Positions 1-6,933 of a DNA stretch of 12,516 nt are shown here, piece after piece. Source of the stretch: JAFGPJ01 sp964612465 (GTDB lineage Bacteria > Planctomycetota > Phycisphaerae > Sedimentisphaerales > Anaerobacaceae); assembly GCA_964612465.1 (NCBI GenBank), contig CAZTDF010000140.1, positions 1 to 12,516 of the forward strand. The letters are read 5' to 3'. Each line of letters begins with the position of its first letter. Within the stretch, counting starts at the first letter, position 1. The notes under the pieces were generated by a model, which ran no database searches, was not told the DNA's origin, and saw only the letters and a list, made by a program, of their open reading frames with translations. Position numbers and translations under genes: made by a program.

Positions 1-296
1 TTTCTATATTTCTCAATTTTACATTCTAAATTCTCAATTCTTTCGACCCGGCACCAGTGGTGCGGGCTAAACTGTATTGTTTCGTACCGCGTTCTGCGTG
101 ATTGGACCTCATTTTCCCTTTTACCTTTTTTCCTTCAATATCATTCTGTCTTCTGATTTCTGCATTCTAAATTCTATTCGTTAAATATTATACGAACCAT
201 CCCGCAAAATGGCGGGCACATTTTCAAAAAATCTCCGTTACACGGCGTTCATTATTCTGCCACAGAGGATGCAGCACAATAAATAGTAAATGGGAC

Positions 297-321
297 ACCA
301 CGTGGGGTATCCCACTGTGGT
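297..321. repeat. Strong hairpin, 10-bp stem with 4-base loop
   Basis: ACCAC (297-301) pairs with GTGGT (317-321), and GTGGG (302-306) pairs with CCCAC (311-315). The loop is GTAT and T316 is a single-base bulge. All ten pairs are Watson-Crick. No T-run follows, so a Rho-independent terminator is unlikely. Two more hairpins follow within 60 bases. It may be a dispersed palindromic repeat or part of a structured RNA. Confidence 0.6.
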
Positions 322-341
322 CGCAAATCGTAAATGGCAAG

Positions 342-377
342 GTCTCCGTGAGACGGCCCTTCGACTGCGCTCAGGGC
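342..377. repeat. Two adjacent short hairpins (REP-like)
   Basis: GTCTC (342-346) pairs with GAGAC (350-354) across a 3-base loop. Two bases further on, GCCCT (356-360) pairs with AGGGC (373-377) across a 12-base loop reading TCGACTGCGCTC. From memory, segments of the form CTTCGACTGCGCTCAGG recur as intergenic palindromic repeats in many bacterial genomes. I cannot count copies here, so the repeat identity is inferred. Confidence 0.45.
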
Positions 378-494
378 AGGCTAAAAACATTATTCGTAGT
401 GCGTATTGCGTACTGTGGATAGCGTTTTAGGATTCTTGATGTCGGAGCGTAGCGTAGATCCGGCCGCGTAGCAAGACGGACTGAATTCTTGCTC

Positions 495-520
495 TTTTTC
501 ACTATTTTTCACTTTTTTTC
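495..520. repeat. 10-bp tandem repeat, about 2.6 copies
   Basis: TTTTTCACTA (495-504) is followed directly by TTTTTCACTT (505-514) and a partial TTTTTC (515-520). It is simple pyrimidine-rich tandem DNA with no clear function, of the kind that arises by slippage. Confidence 0.6.
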
Positions 521-540
521 AAAATTCGAAGGTAACATTT

Positions 541-754
541 ACCCCGTGAGATACGCTGTTAATATGGAACAGCAACCTTGAGCGAGCAATAAAAGGCAAG
601 AGTAAAGAAGCGAGTTTTTAGGGCGGCAAATGGATTTTGTGGAGAAAATATACCGAAGACCTTTAATTCTCCAGGCCGGTGAGATAAAATCGACGGTGCC
701 GAAGTGTATCGTTTCACAGGGCAATCAGTGACTACGTAGATTGAGGACAAAGTA
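541..754 (+). other. Leader region of the MscS-type gene
   Basis: These 214 bases separate the repeat-rich block from the channel gene. I find no protein-like frame and no well-spaced consensus promoter. The only clear signal is the ribosome binding site GAGGA at 743-747, just before the ATG pair at 755 and 758. The promoter probably lies here or just upstream, but I cannot place it. Confidence 0.4.
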
Positions 755-2107
755 ATGATGGATTTTCACTATGACAGGAGTATTCCCCGGTTGAAGGATT
801 TTTCCGCCTCGAATCGGTTTGCCGCCACCGTGGTGATTGCTGCAATTTTGGCCTGCTGCTGCTTGTGTGCTTACTCTGCACCGGTTCAGCAAAACCAGAG
901 CATCATTGGTAAAGAGCAGCAAGGCGCTGTCCGTTCTTCACTTGTCGGGCAGTGGGTTTACAATATAGGCCACAGGAAGATTGTCTTGGAACTCACGCCG
1001 GAGGGAGATTTCAGTCTCGGCGATCAGAAAGGTCAATACGTGCTGGAAGCAAATACAATAAGGCTCATAACAGATACATCGGAAGTCAGCTATCAGTTTG
1101 AGCTGACCGCCACTGATCTTACGCTCTCAAGTGGTGATCTCACACAACCTTTGAAATTCGCCAGGAAGCGCAACTTTGGCGACTATGAGGACTGGCTTTC
1201 TTATCTGGCCCCTAAATCCCTAATGCCCAAGTTTAAGCGAATAGCAGTGATATTAGTTGTTGCGGTGGCTTGTCGATTATTTTTAATAATTTTTCGGTCA
1301 CTTGTTCGTTTTATCATTTATTGTGATTGGGGTCCGCTTAAGTTCCTTTATAATCGTCACAAGAATCGTACAATGACGATGTATTCCGTGTTAATCAACG
1401 TGTCGAAATATGTCGTTTATCTCGCTTCTGCCGGTTTCATTCTGAGCGAACTGGGGATCAACTACACCGCATATCTGGCCTCTCTGTCTGTGGTTGGTCT
1501 GGCTATAGGCTTTGGGTCCCAGGGTCTGGTTCAAGATATGGTTACAGGCTTCTTCATTGTTTTTGAAGAACAGTTCAATGTCGGCGATATGGTGGAAATC
1601 TCGCCGCACGTTGGAGTCGTGCAGGAACTGGGGCTCAGAATGACCAAGCTGCGGAATTATCTTGGGCAGAGAGTAGTCATTCCAAACCGCAATATTGCCA
1701 CGGTTGGCAACTACATCAAAGGCGCGCAGCACGTCAACATTGATGTGGCGGCGGCAAGTCGGGAAGCTGCGGAACAGGTACGAACCAGCCTGACCAAAAT
1801 AGTCGGCCAGATCGGTCGCCAGTTCGAGGAAATTATCCTTTCAACTCCGGAGACATCTGAAATAGTTTCCCTTCCGACCGACGAGCATTTTGTGCGCCTG
1901 TTTCTGGCCATTTGGCCGCAGCAGCAATGGGTCATTGAGCAGGAAATGGTGCCCCGAATACGGTCGTTACTCAAGAGTAAAGGCTTTGAGATACCAAATG
2001 ATAAGGTAGCTGTCTTTTATCACCCCAGGGAGCAGCAGCCTGTTAGACCTCGAACACGTACCAGGATGGAAAATCGCCGGATTAGGTCAACAAGAGAAAA
2101 GCAATAA
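755..2107 (+). CDS. MscS-family mechanosensitive ion channel with N-terminal beta-rich domain
   Basis: This is a small-conductance-type channel that opens under membrane tension and releases solutes on hypo-osmotic shock. The 450-residue protein has an N-terminal hydrophobic segment (about 22-42, signal peptide or anchor ending S-A-P). A soluble segment of about 100 residues (60-145) follows, with alternating beta-like stretches and a G-Q-W start like small lipocalin-type domains. Predicted helices lie at about 161-187 and 210-232. The pore helix (239-270) carries the Gly/Ala-rich V-G-L-A-I-G-F-G run. The conserved beta-domain part (F-N-V-G-D-M-V, 274-280; V-V-I-P-N-R, 307-312) and an alpha/beta C-terminal region (325-425) follow. 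The tail is Arg-rich (429-449). GAGGA at 743-747 supports a start at 755 or 758. E. coli MscS has 286 residues and lacks the extra N-terminal domain. Family is certain; the role of the extra domain is unknown. Confidence 0.92.
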   Translation: MMDFHYDRSIPRLKDFSASNRFAATVVIAAILACCCLCAYSAPVQQNQSIIGKEQQGAVRSSLVGQWVYNIGHRKIVLELTPEGDFSLGDQKGQYVLEANTIRLITDTSEVSYQFELTATDLTLSSGDLTQPLKFARKRNFGDYEDWLSYLAPKSLMPKFKRIAVILVVAVACRLFLIIFRSLVRFIIYCDWGPLKFLYNRHKNRTMTMYSVLINVSKYVVYLASAGFILSELGINYTAYLASLSVVGLAIGFGSQGLVQDMVTGFFIVFEEQFNVGDMVEISPHVGVVQELGLRMTKLRNYLGQRVVIPNRNIATVGNYIKGAQHVNIDVAAASREAAEQVRTSLTKIVGQIGRQFEEIILSTPETSEIVSLPTDEHFVRLFLAIWPQQQWVIEQEMVPRIRSLLKSKGFEIPNDKVAVFYHPREQQPVRPRTRTRMENRRIRSTREKQ

Positions 2108-2450
2108 GATCGGACTTTATATTTATCGACAGAAAACTAAAAAGAACGCTAATGACAGCCACCTGTTTACGATAAAAGAAACGGGGGAAATTAAAAGCGT
2201 ACGCCTGCCACATAGGGAGCACATTTTTCGATGAGTTGTACTTTATAATGACAGGTTTTGATAGAGGACAGGGAATTATTAGGGGAATATTAGGGCCGTT
2301 TATCAATTTATGAGATTTAAGGCGAAAAGTGATGGCAAAGACGTATAGAAACAGAAGAACAAGAACTGAATAAGGTAACATCAATTGGTAACGACTCAAT
2401 TTTGCTAACGTAGGTAGTTGTCCTGAATTGTCAAAGTTACGGAGATTTTA
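2108..2450. other. Intergenic spacer, no gene seen
   Basis: This 343-base A-rich spacer separates the channel gene from the acetyltransferase. A 105-codon minus-strand frame crosses it, but it runs into the end of the channel gene, lacks domain character and shows low-complexity composition. I do not call it. No stable hairpin with a T-run was seen after the channel gene. The ribosome binding site for the next gene, GGAG at 2441-2444, lies at the right edge. A promoter for that gene is presumably inside but has no good consensus match. Confidence 0.5.
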
Positions 2451-3050
2451 ATGTCCGATCCATCGGAGGTGTTTGTGAAACGGGCGGGGGCGGATGATAC
2501 CGCCCTGGTTGGAGAGATTCTGGGTGACGCGTTCAGCGGCGATCCGGTAGCGAGATGGATTACTCCTAATCCCGAGTATCCGAAATGGTGCTGGCCTGTG
2601 GCGGTATCTTTATTTTGGCCGTACTACGAGGTCTATGTGACTAAAAACAGTTTGGGTGCGGCTATGTGGGTTCCGCCCGGAGCCAAACCAAATATCAAGC
2701 TAAGCCTGGCCATGCTTTGGGGTTCGTGGCGGCGTTTTGGGATTGGACCGATTCTTCGGCTCTTTAGGCTTATGAGCATGATGGAGAAGCATCATCCGAA
2801 GGACAACCATTACTATCTGTTCGCCATAGGCGTGCGTTCCGCGTCAAAAGGACAAGGCATCGGTTCGGCCCTGCTTGGGAGTGTTTTGCAGAAGTGTGAT
2901 TGCGAGAATGTGGGTGTCTATTTGGAGAATTCGAACCCGCAAAACCTGCCTTTCTATCAGCGGCATGGATTTCAAGTACGAAATGAGATTTCTTTACCAC
3001 ACAACGGCCCATTTCTTTTTCTGATGTACAGAGAACCGCAGAAATTTTAG
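2451..3050 (+). CDS. GNAT-family N-acetyltransferase
   Basis: This 199-residue protein should transfer an acetyl group from acetyl-CoA to an amine; the substrate cannot be told from sequence. The GNAT core is in the second half. Motif A, G-V-R-S-A-S-K-G-Q-G-I-G-S-A-L-L at about 127-142, contains the Q-G-I-G pyrophosphate-binding loop. It is followed by the strand and helix Y-L-E-N-S-N-P-Q-N-L-P-F-Y-Q-R-H-G-F (157-174), where N-x-x-F-Y-x-x-x-G-F is typical of the CoA side. The first 100 residues are Trp- and Pro-rich (W-P-Y-Y, M-W-V-P-P-G) and probably form the acceptor side, as in other GNATs with a W-V-P-P-G-type motif. GGAG at 2441-2444, six bases before the ATG, fixes the start. It appears to be a single-gene unit. 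Family assignment is firm. Confidence 0.9.
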   Translation: MSDPSEVFVKRAGADDTALVGEILGDAFSGDPVARWITPNPEYPKWCWPVAVSLFWPYYEVYVTKNSLGAAMWVPPGAKPNIKLSLAMLWGSWRRFGIGPILRLFRLMSMMEKHHPKDNHYYLFAIGVRSASKGQGIGSALLGSVLQKCDCENVGVYLENSNPQNLPFYQRHGFQVRNEISLPHNGPFLFLMYREPQKF

Positions 3051-3169
3051 CTCTGAGCACATCTCGCTCAAATCAGCTTAACCTCTTGTTAATAAACGAA
3101 TTGCAAAACATCAAGAATTCTTCCCCATTCTGCAGAATAAATTTTTTTATAAAAAAATGTAAAATAGAG

Positions 3170-3198
3170 TTGACATAATGTATAGTTTACTTTACATT
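3170..3198 (+). promoter_or_regulatory. Sigma70-type promoter with overlapping near-palindromic operator
   Basis: TTGACA (3170-3175) is a perfect -35 box, and 17 bases later TACATT (3193-3198) is a fair -10. Lying across the spacer and the -10 is a 20-bp imperfect palindrome at 3178-3197. Its arms ATGTATAGT and ACTTTACAT match at 8 of 9 positions about a TT centre. An arm pair of type ATGTAAAGT/ACTTTACAT would be symmetric. A dimeric XRE-type protein bound here would block RNA polymerase, and such a protein is the last gene of the operon. A further ATGTAAA at 3157-3163 could be an extra half-site. Promoter and palindrome are seen directly; repression by the operon's own regulator is inferred. 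Confidence 0.75.
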
Positions 3199-3240
3199 TA
3201 TAAATATAGAGAAGCTAAAGAATTTAAGAGGTGAGTAATC

Positions 3241-3681
3241 ATGAATAAGACACAAAAGGGCGCATGGTTCACTTTAGGGGTCGCAATGCTGCTACTTGTC
3301 TTTTTAGCAATCGTGTTTTCAGGCATGTTTGCACCCGGAGGCAGGAAGGCAGGTACAGGGCTGGTCAAAGTCTGGATCTGGTTCATTCTGGTCTTTCTGG
3401 CCGGCGGGGCTGCTTTAGTGCACTGGAAACGAAAACCTTCCGGCGTAGATTTCGACGAGCGGGATAATTCGGTCAGGAAAAACGCCGTGCTGGCAGCGTT
3501 CGTCGGGCTCTGGATTGTGTTGTTTGCTGCAAGCATAATCCCATCGTTCGTTGCCGGAGATACGGGTTCAGTTCCGGTCTGCCTGCTGCCAATTATCAAT
3601 ATCGGCGTATTTGTTGTCGTTATGTTGATTTACTCCGTTGCGATTCTGTTTCAGTACGGCCGGGAATCAAAAGGAGAATAA
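3241..3681 (+). CDS. Four-helix membrane protein with FDERD motif (DUF2178-like), copy 1
   Basis: This 146-residue inner-membrane protein has no assigned function. Predicted helices lie at about 9-29, 43-61, 82-101 and 113-136. The short cytoplasmic loop between helices 2 and 3 is basic and then carries F-D-E-R-D (71-75). The C-terminus ends in Q-Y-G-R-E-S-K-G-E. A D-E-R-D loop followed by two helices resembles the DUF2178 type of protein, which often lies beside small XRE regulators; the exact Pfam match needs a profile search. AAGAGGTGAG just before the ATG (about 3226-3235) is a strong ribosome binding site. The next gene is a paralogue starting two bases after this stop, so the pair arose by tandem duplication. 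The promoter at 3170-3198 gives a short leader of about 35 bases. Confidence 0.82.
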   Translation: MNKTQKGAWFTLGVAMLLLVFLAIVFSGMFAPGGRKAGTGLVKVWIWFILVFLAGGAALVHWKRKPSGVDFDERDNSVRKNAVLAAFVGLWIVLFAASIIPSFVAGDTGSVPVCLLPIINIGVFVVVMLIYSVAILFQYGRESKGE

Positions 3682-3683
3682 TC

Positions 3684-4133
3684 ATGAATGAGACAAAGGT
3701 AGGGTCATGGCTTTATTTCTTTATAGGATTAGCTTGTTTTCTCATCCCAGGCGGTGTGGCCATATTTATTGCTTATGACAGGGGAATATCCTTCGCGCCG
3801 GTGTTTATGTTTGCAGGCATTGTCATCTGGGGCGGTTTGTTCTGGTTATTTCCTTTCATCGAGAAAAAAGTCCGCAAAGGAAAAAAGAAGGTTAGCTTCG
3901 ATGAGCGTGACCAATTGATCCATAAAAGGGCTGTTATGGTTGCTTATGCAGTACTCTGGATATATTTCGTTGCCGCTTGCGTGATTGCCTGGTGCATAGT
4001 CGGCCCTCATGGTTCTATCTCAGTTAACGTGATGCCTTTGACACTTTTAGGTGGCCTTGTCATTTTTACGCTTGCCCAGGGTCTGGCTTCCCTGATTCAG
4101 TACGGCCGGGGGGGCAAAGATGGCGAAAAGTGA
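3684..4133 (+). CDS. Four-helix membrane protein with FDERD motif (DUF2178-like), copy 2
   Basis: This 149-residue paralogue of the preceding gene has helices at about 9-30, 38-59, 82-105 and 116-138. It shares a basic loop ending in S-F-D-E-R-D (71-76), an A-V-x-x-A-y-x-x-L-W-I helix start and a terminal Q-Y-G-R. The duplication is still visible in DNA: the 15 bases TTCAGTACGGCCGGG occur at 3650-3664 and 4096-4110, and both genes begin AATCATGAA. AAGGAG at 3671-3676 lies inside the end of copy 1 and drives this ATG. The last 14 bases overlap the XRE regulator gene, which suggests translational coupling. Function is unknown; a role as membrane sensor or partner of the regulator is only a guess. 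Confidence 0.82.
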   Translation: MNETKVGSWLYFFIGLACFLIPGGVAIFIAYDRGISFAPVFMFAGIVIWGGLFWLFPFIEKKVRKGKKKVSFDERDQLIHKRAVMVAYAVLWIYFVAACVIAWCIVGPHGSISVNVMPLTLLGGLVIFTLAQGLASLIQYGRGGKDGEK

Positions 4134-4341
4134 AATGCAGAACCAGGTTCGCCGACTGCGATTTGAGCACGGCCAGATGACCCAGCAGCAGTTGGCCGAC
4201 AAGGTTGGCGTCACTCGCCAGACTATCATCGCCATCGAATCGGGCAAGTACGCCCCATCGCTGCCCCTGGCGTTCCGAATCGCGCGGACCTTCGGTGTTT
4301 CTATAGAGCAGGTCTTTCAATACGACGAGCAGGAGACTTGA
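4120..4341 (+). CDS. Small XRE-family helix-turn-helix regulator
   Basis: This 73-residue DNA-binding protein is essentially one HTH_3 domain. Helices run from Q7 to G60; Q-L-A-D-K-V-G-V-T-R-Q-T-I (24-36) is the helix-turn-helix, with recognition helix at about 32-42, followed by the hallmark I-E-S-G-K-Y-x-P-S-L and F-G-V-S-I-E-Q-V-F. This is the short autoregulatory type common beside small membrane proteins. The start at 4120 overlaps the previous gene by 14 bases and follows a G-run (4108-4114) that may act as ribosome binding site. An in-frame ATG at 4135 would give the M-x-N-x-V-R-x-L-R start typical of the family and is a real alternative. It most likely represses the promoter at 3170-3198. 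It ends 26 bases from the convergent glycoside hydrolase gene. Confidence 0.9.
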   Translation: MAKSEMQNQVRRLRFEHGQMTQQQLADKVGVTRQTIIAIESGKYAPSLPLAFRIARTFGVSIEQVFQYDEQET

Positions 4342-4367
4342 TCCGTGCCGGCTGCCCGTAAAACCGT

Positions 4368-5456
4368 CTATTCGAACTCCTGCAGCAATTCCAGCAATTT
4401 TCGGTCGAGCTTGTGGCCGTGGAAGTCTTCGTATTTCACGTCTTCTCGGCCGGAGTCGACTATGCCGAACGAGCCGCGTAAATTCCAGACGGACAGGCCG
4501 ATGCCGTGAGCCGTCAGAATCTCCAGAACGTCCCGCAGCCATGCCAGCACAACATTGTGAGGCGTCTTGTTATAAGCGCCGCCCTCGCCGCAGTGCACGC
4601 CCACGCCCATCTTCGCCAGGTCGGCCCATTTCTGGTAATGCTGCTCCAGGCGTTTGCGGTCCCAGCCGTGCCCGGGCCAGGCCGGCTCGGGATAATTCTT
4701 GCTGTCGACCCAGGAAGCGCCGTAGTGACTGATGAACATCGGCTGATACGCGCGGGTGCTCTGGCCGATTTTCAGGTCGGCCAGTTCCGGTGCCGGATCG
4801 TTGCCCCAGCTCATGCCGTCGGCAACGACAATGCGGTCGGGATTAATTTCACGAATCGCCGCTACCGTCGTTCTGACGACCCGCTCGTGGTCCGCCCTGC
4901 TCATCAGATTGCCGATAGAAGGCGGCTCATTGATAAGGTCGAAGCTGAGCTTGTCTTTCGAGATGCCCTTGTACCGCTTAGCCATCATCTGCCAGTGGAA
5001 GCAGAAGGCCTTTAGCGGCTCGGCGTCCTTCCAGAGATTATGCGGCTCGGTGAATTCCCGGTTGACCGAGTAGCCGGGCCCGCGATGAAAATTCAGGCTC
5101 ACGTGCAGGCCGTACTTGCCGGCAAGGTCAACGGCCCGGTCGAGCTTCTCCAGCATCGGCTCGTGGGGCTTGTAGTCGTCCCCATCGGCTATCCACAGCC
5201 GATAGCACATCGGCAACCGAACGAAGTCGAAGCCCCAGTCGCGCATCCAGCGGAAATCATCTTCCCGGAAGTCGCCCCTGCTTCGCATCGTGAACATGTC
5301 CAGCAGATTAAAACCCCGCCATCGAGGCAGCATTTTCTGCACCGGCTGATTGCCGGCCTTCTCTTTCTTTTGCGGTTCCTGTGCAAAGCCCGGCACCGCC
5401 GCGGCCGCCGCTCCCGCAGCGGCCATCTTCAAAAAATCCCGTCGATTATTCTTCAT
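4368..5456 (-). CDS. Tat-exported glycoside hydrolase family 5 (cellulase-type) enzyme
   Basis: This predicted endo-acting beta-glycosidase cleaves a polysaccharide or beta-glycoside outside the cytoplasm by the retaining mechanism; the sugar cannot be named. Numbering from my start (362 residues), the N-terminus is a twin-arginine signal, N-N-R-R-D-F-L-K (3-10) followed by an Ala-rich core to about residue 25. A TIM-barrel fold follows: F-V-R-L-P (78-82), N-F-H-R-G (122-126), the acid/base in L-I-N-E-P (Glu177), S-H-Y-G (243-246), the nucleophile in C-G-E-G-G (Glu291) and S-V-W-N (322-325). The whole GH5 set is intact. I chose the ATG at 5456 because AAGGGGAG (5465-5472) lies 8 bases upstream and it begins just before the Tat signal. 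An ATG at 5492 would add 12 residues before the signal. It stands alone, divergent from der. Confidence 0.9.
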   Translation of the reverse strand: MKNNRRDFLKMAAAGAAAAAVPGFAQEPQKKEKAGNQPVQKMLPRWRGFNLLDMFTMRSRGDFREDDFRWMRDWGFDFVRLPMCYRLWIADGDDYKPHEPMLEKLDRAVDLAGKYGLHVSLNFHRGPGYSVNREFTEPHNLWKDAEPLKAFCFHWQMMAKRYKGISKDKLSFDLINEPPSIGNLMSRADHERVVRTTVAAIREINPDRIVVADGMSWGNDPAPELADLKIGQSTRAYQPMFISHYGASWVDSKNYPEPAWPGHGWDRKRLEQHYQKWADLAKMGVGVHCGEGGAYNKTPHNVVLAWLRDVLEILTAHGIGLSVWNLRGSFGIVDSGREDVKYEDFHGHKLDRKLLELLQEFE

Positions 5457-5534
5457 AAAACTTACTCCCCTTGAAAAAACAGCTCCTCGCACTAAGAACT
5501 TGCATATTGACTATTAGGTATAAAAGTAATAGTA

Positions 5535-5558
5535 ATTGCTTAAAAGAAGATAAGCAAT
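5535..5558. promoter_or_regulatory. Perfect 8-bp inverted repeat in the GH5-der divergent region
   Basis: ATTGCTTA (5535-5542) and TAAGCAAT (5551-5558) are exact reverse complements around an 8-base purine loop. The right arm ends just before the AGGA at 5559-5562 that serves the der start at 5573. It could be an operator acting on either divergent gene or a weak hairpin in the der leader. A TTGACT at 5507-5512 may be a -35 for der, but the matching -10 is poor. Confidence 0.45.
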
Positions 5559-5572
5559 AGGAAATTATAAGA

Positions 5573-6892
5573 ATGGCGTTACCCGTAGTTGCGATAATTG
5601 GTCGGCCTAATGTGGGCAAGAGCAGTCTTTTGAATGCTCTTTCGGGGCATATGATAAGTATAGTCGAGCCGACAGCCGGCGTTACGAGAGACCGGGTGAG
5701 CACAATAATCGGCCGGGATGACCAGTACTTCGAGCTCAACGATACCGGCGGATACGGAATCGTCGACAGCGACCGGCTGAGCGAGCATATCGAGCATCAA
5801 ATCCACCAGGCAATCGAATCGGCGAATCTTGTGCTGTTTATGGTCGATATTCGCGACGGAATTGTGCCGCTGGATAAAAAAATCGCCCAGCTTCTGCGTA
5901 AAAACGACCTCGACGTCATCGGCGTAGCTAACAAGGCCGACACTGCTAAAATGTTTCCTGCCGCCAGCGAATTTTCAAGGCTCGGCTTCGGCGAATTTCT
6001 GTGCATTTCGGCACAGAACAATCTCAACAAATCTGTTCTGCTGGATACGATTTTCGACAAACTGGCACATTTGGATTCTGACAGGCCGGCCGAGCCGACT
6101 ATGAAAATTGCGATTGTCGGCAAGCGAAACGCCGGCAAGAGCACGCTGGTCAACGCGATGGTCGGCTCAGAGCGGGTAATCGTTAGCGAGACGCCGGGCA
6201 CTACAAGAGACGCGGTGGATGTACGCTTCGAAAAGGACGGCAAAACCATCATCGTTATTGACACCGCCGGCGTAAGAAAAAAAAATAAGATGGCCAACAG
6301 CATCGAATTTTACAGCTACGTTCGTGCTACGCGTTCTATTCAGCGCGCCGATGTCGTGCTGTTTTTGATAGATGCCGCGGTGCCGGTCTCGCAGGTCGAT
6401 AAGAAATTAGCCAAGTTCATCGCCGAAGAATACAAAAGCTGCATAATGGTAGTCAACAAATGGGACCTTGCAAAGGATTCGGCCGCGACCGAGGACTACG
6501 AAGATTATTTAACGAAGCTGCTGCCGGGCCTGAGATACGCGCCATTGGCATTCACCACGGCAACCGAAGGCAGGAACATCCAGAGCGTTTTGGACCTGGC
6601 GGCGGAAATCTTCAAGCAGACAACAACATGGATACCGACAACCAAACTGAACAAGGCCTTCGAGTTGATAAAGCAAGAGAAAGTCGGCATTGCCAGGAGC
6701 GGGAAAAGGGGCCTGCCAAAGATTTATTATGCAACGCAGGTCGCCGTCAATCCGATTACGATTCTTATGTTTGTGAACAAGCCCGAATTATTCGAAGAAA
6801 ATTATCGCAGATTTATCGTAAATCGGTTACGATCTATACTGCCGATTGACGAAGTGCCGATAAAACTCTTTGCCCGAAAACACAGAGAGTAG
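5573..6892 (+). CDS. der: Ribosome-assembly GTPase Der (EngA)
   Basis: Der is a GTPase with two tandem G domains that binds the 50S subunit late in assembly; it is essential in most bacteria. At 439 residues the length is normal. First G domain: G-R-P-N-V-G-K-S (10-17), D-T-G-G (57-60), N-K-A-D (120-123), S-A (146-147). Second: G-K-R-N-A-G-K-S (183-190), T-T-R-D (210-213), D-T-A-G (230-233), N-K-W-D (295-298), with T-A in place of the usual S-A at the last motif (329-330). A KH-like C-terminal domain (about 350-439) begins near T-W-I-P-T and ends with basic K-H-R. AGGA at 5559-5562 lies 10 bases before the ATG. It heads a plus-strand run with the S41 peptidase 41 bases downstream. Confidence 0.97.
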   Translation: MALPVVAIIGRPNVGKSSLLNALSGHMISIVEPTAGVTRDRVSTIIGRDDQYFELNDTGGYGIVDSDRLSEHIEHQIHQAIESANLVLFMVDIRDGIVPLDKKIAQLLRKNDLDVIGVANKADTAKMFPAASEFSRLGFGEFLCISAQNNLNKSVLLDTIFDKLAHLDSDRPAEPTMKIAIVGKRNAGKSTLVNAMVGSERVIVSETPGTTRDAVDVRFEKDGKTIIVIDTAGVRKKNKMANSIEFYSYVRATRSIQRADVVLFLIDAAVPVSQVDKKLAKFIAEEYKSCIMVVNKWDLAKDSAATEDYEDYLTKLLPGLRYAPLAFTTATEGRNIQSVLDLAAEIFKQTTTWIPTTKLNKAFELIKQEKVGIARSGKRGLPKIYYATQVAVNPITILMFVNKPELFEENYRRFIVNRLRSILPIDEVPIKLFARKHRE

Positions 6893-6933
6893 CGAATAAT
6901 GCCGAGTGGATAAGGGTTGAGAAAGACAGATTA

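Larger units (their letters stand above)
1..540. other. Gene-free, repeat-rich intergenic DNA
   Basis: No open frame here looks like a gene. The stretch is a mosaic of pyrimidine-rich low-complexity DNA and short structured pieces. CATTCTAAATTCT occurs twice, at 22-34 and 163-175. GCGTAGC occurs at 447-453 and 466-472. Small hairpins sit at 48-66 (stem GCACC/GGTGC), 201-216 (CCCGC/GCGGG), 297-321, 342-354 and 356-377. The motif CGTATTGCGTA at 402-412 is the exact reverse complement of TACGCAATACG at 12031-12041 near the other end of the window. This looks like dispersed intergenic repeats rather than a decayed gene, but that is inference; searching the host genome for copies would decide it. 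Confidence 0.6.

Noticed and set aside
297..321. Rho-independent terminator
   Set aside because: The stem is strong but no T-run follows on the plus strand and no A-run precedes it for the minus strand, and no gene ends nearby.
1..540. CRISPR array
   Set aside because: Repeated elements are short, dissimilar and unevenly spaced; there is no regular repeat-spacer pattern or cas gene.
2082..2399. Minus-strand 105-codon frame in the spacer after the channel gene
   Set aside because: Low-complexity hydrophobic translation of A-rich DNA, overlaps the channel gene end, no ribosome binding site and no family resemblance.
4506..5015. Long plus-strand frames opposite the GH5 gene (also 5040-5474)
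   Set aside because: Shadows caused by high G+C third positions in the GH5 gene; no motifs.
5457..5492. Upstream ATG at 5492 for the GH5 gene
   Set aside because: It would put 12 residues before the Tat signal and itself contain the AAGGGGAG site that fits the ATG at 5456.
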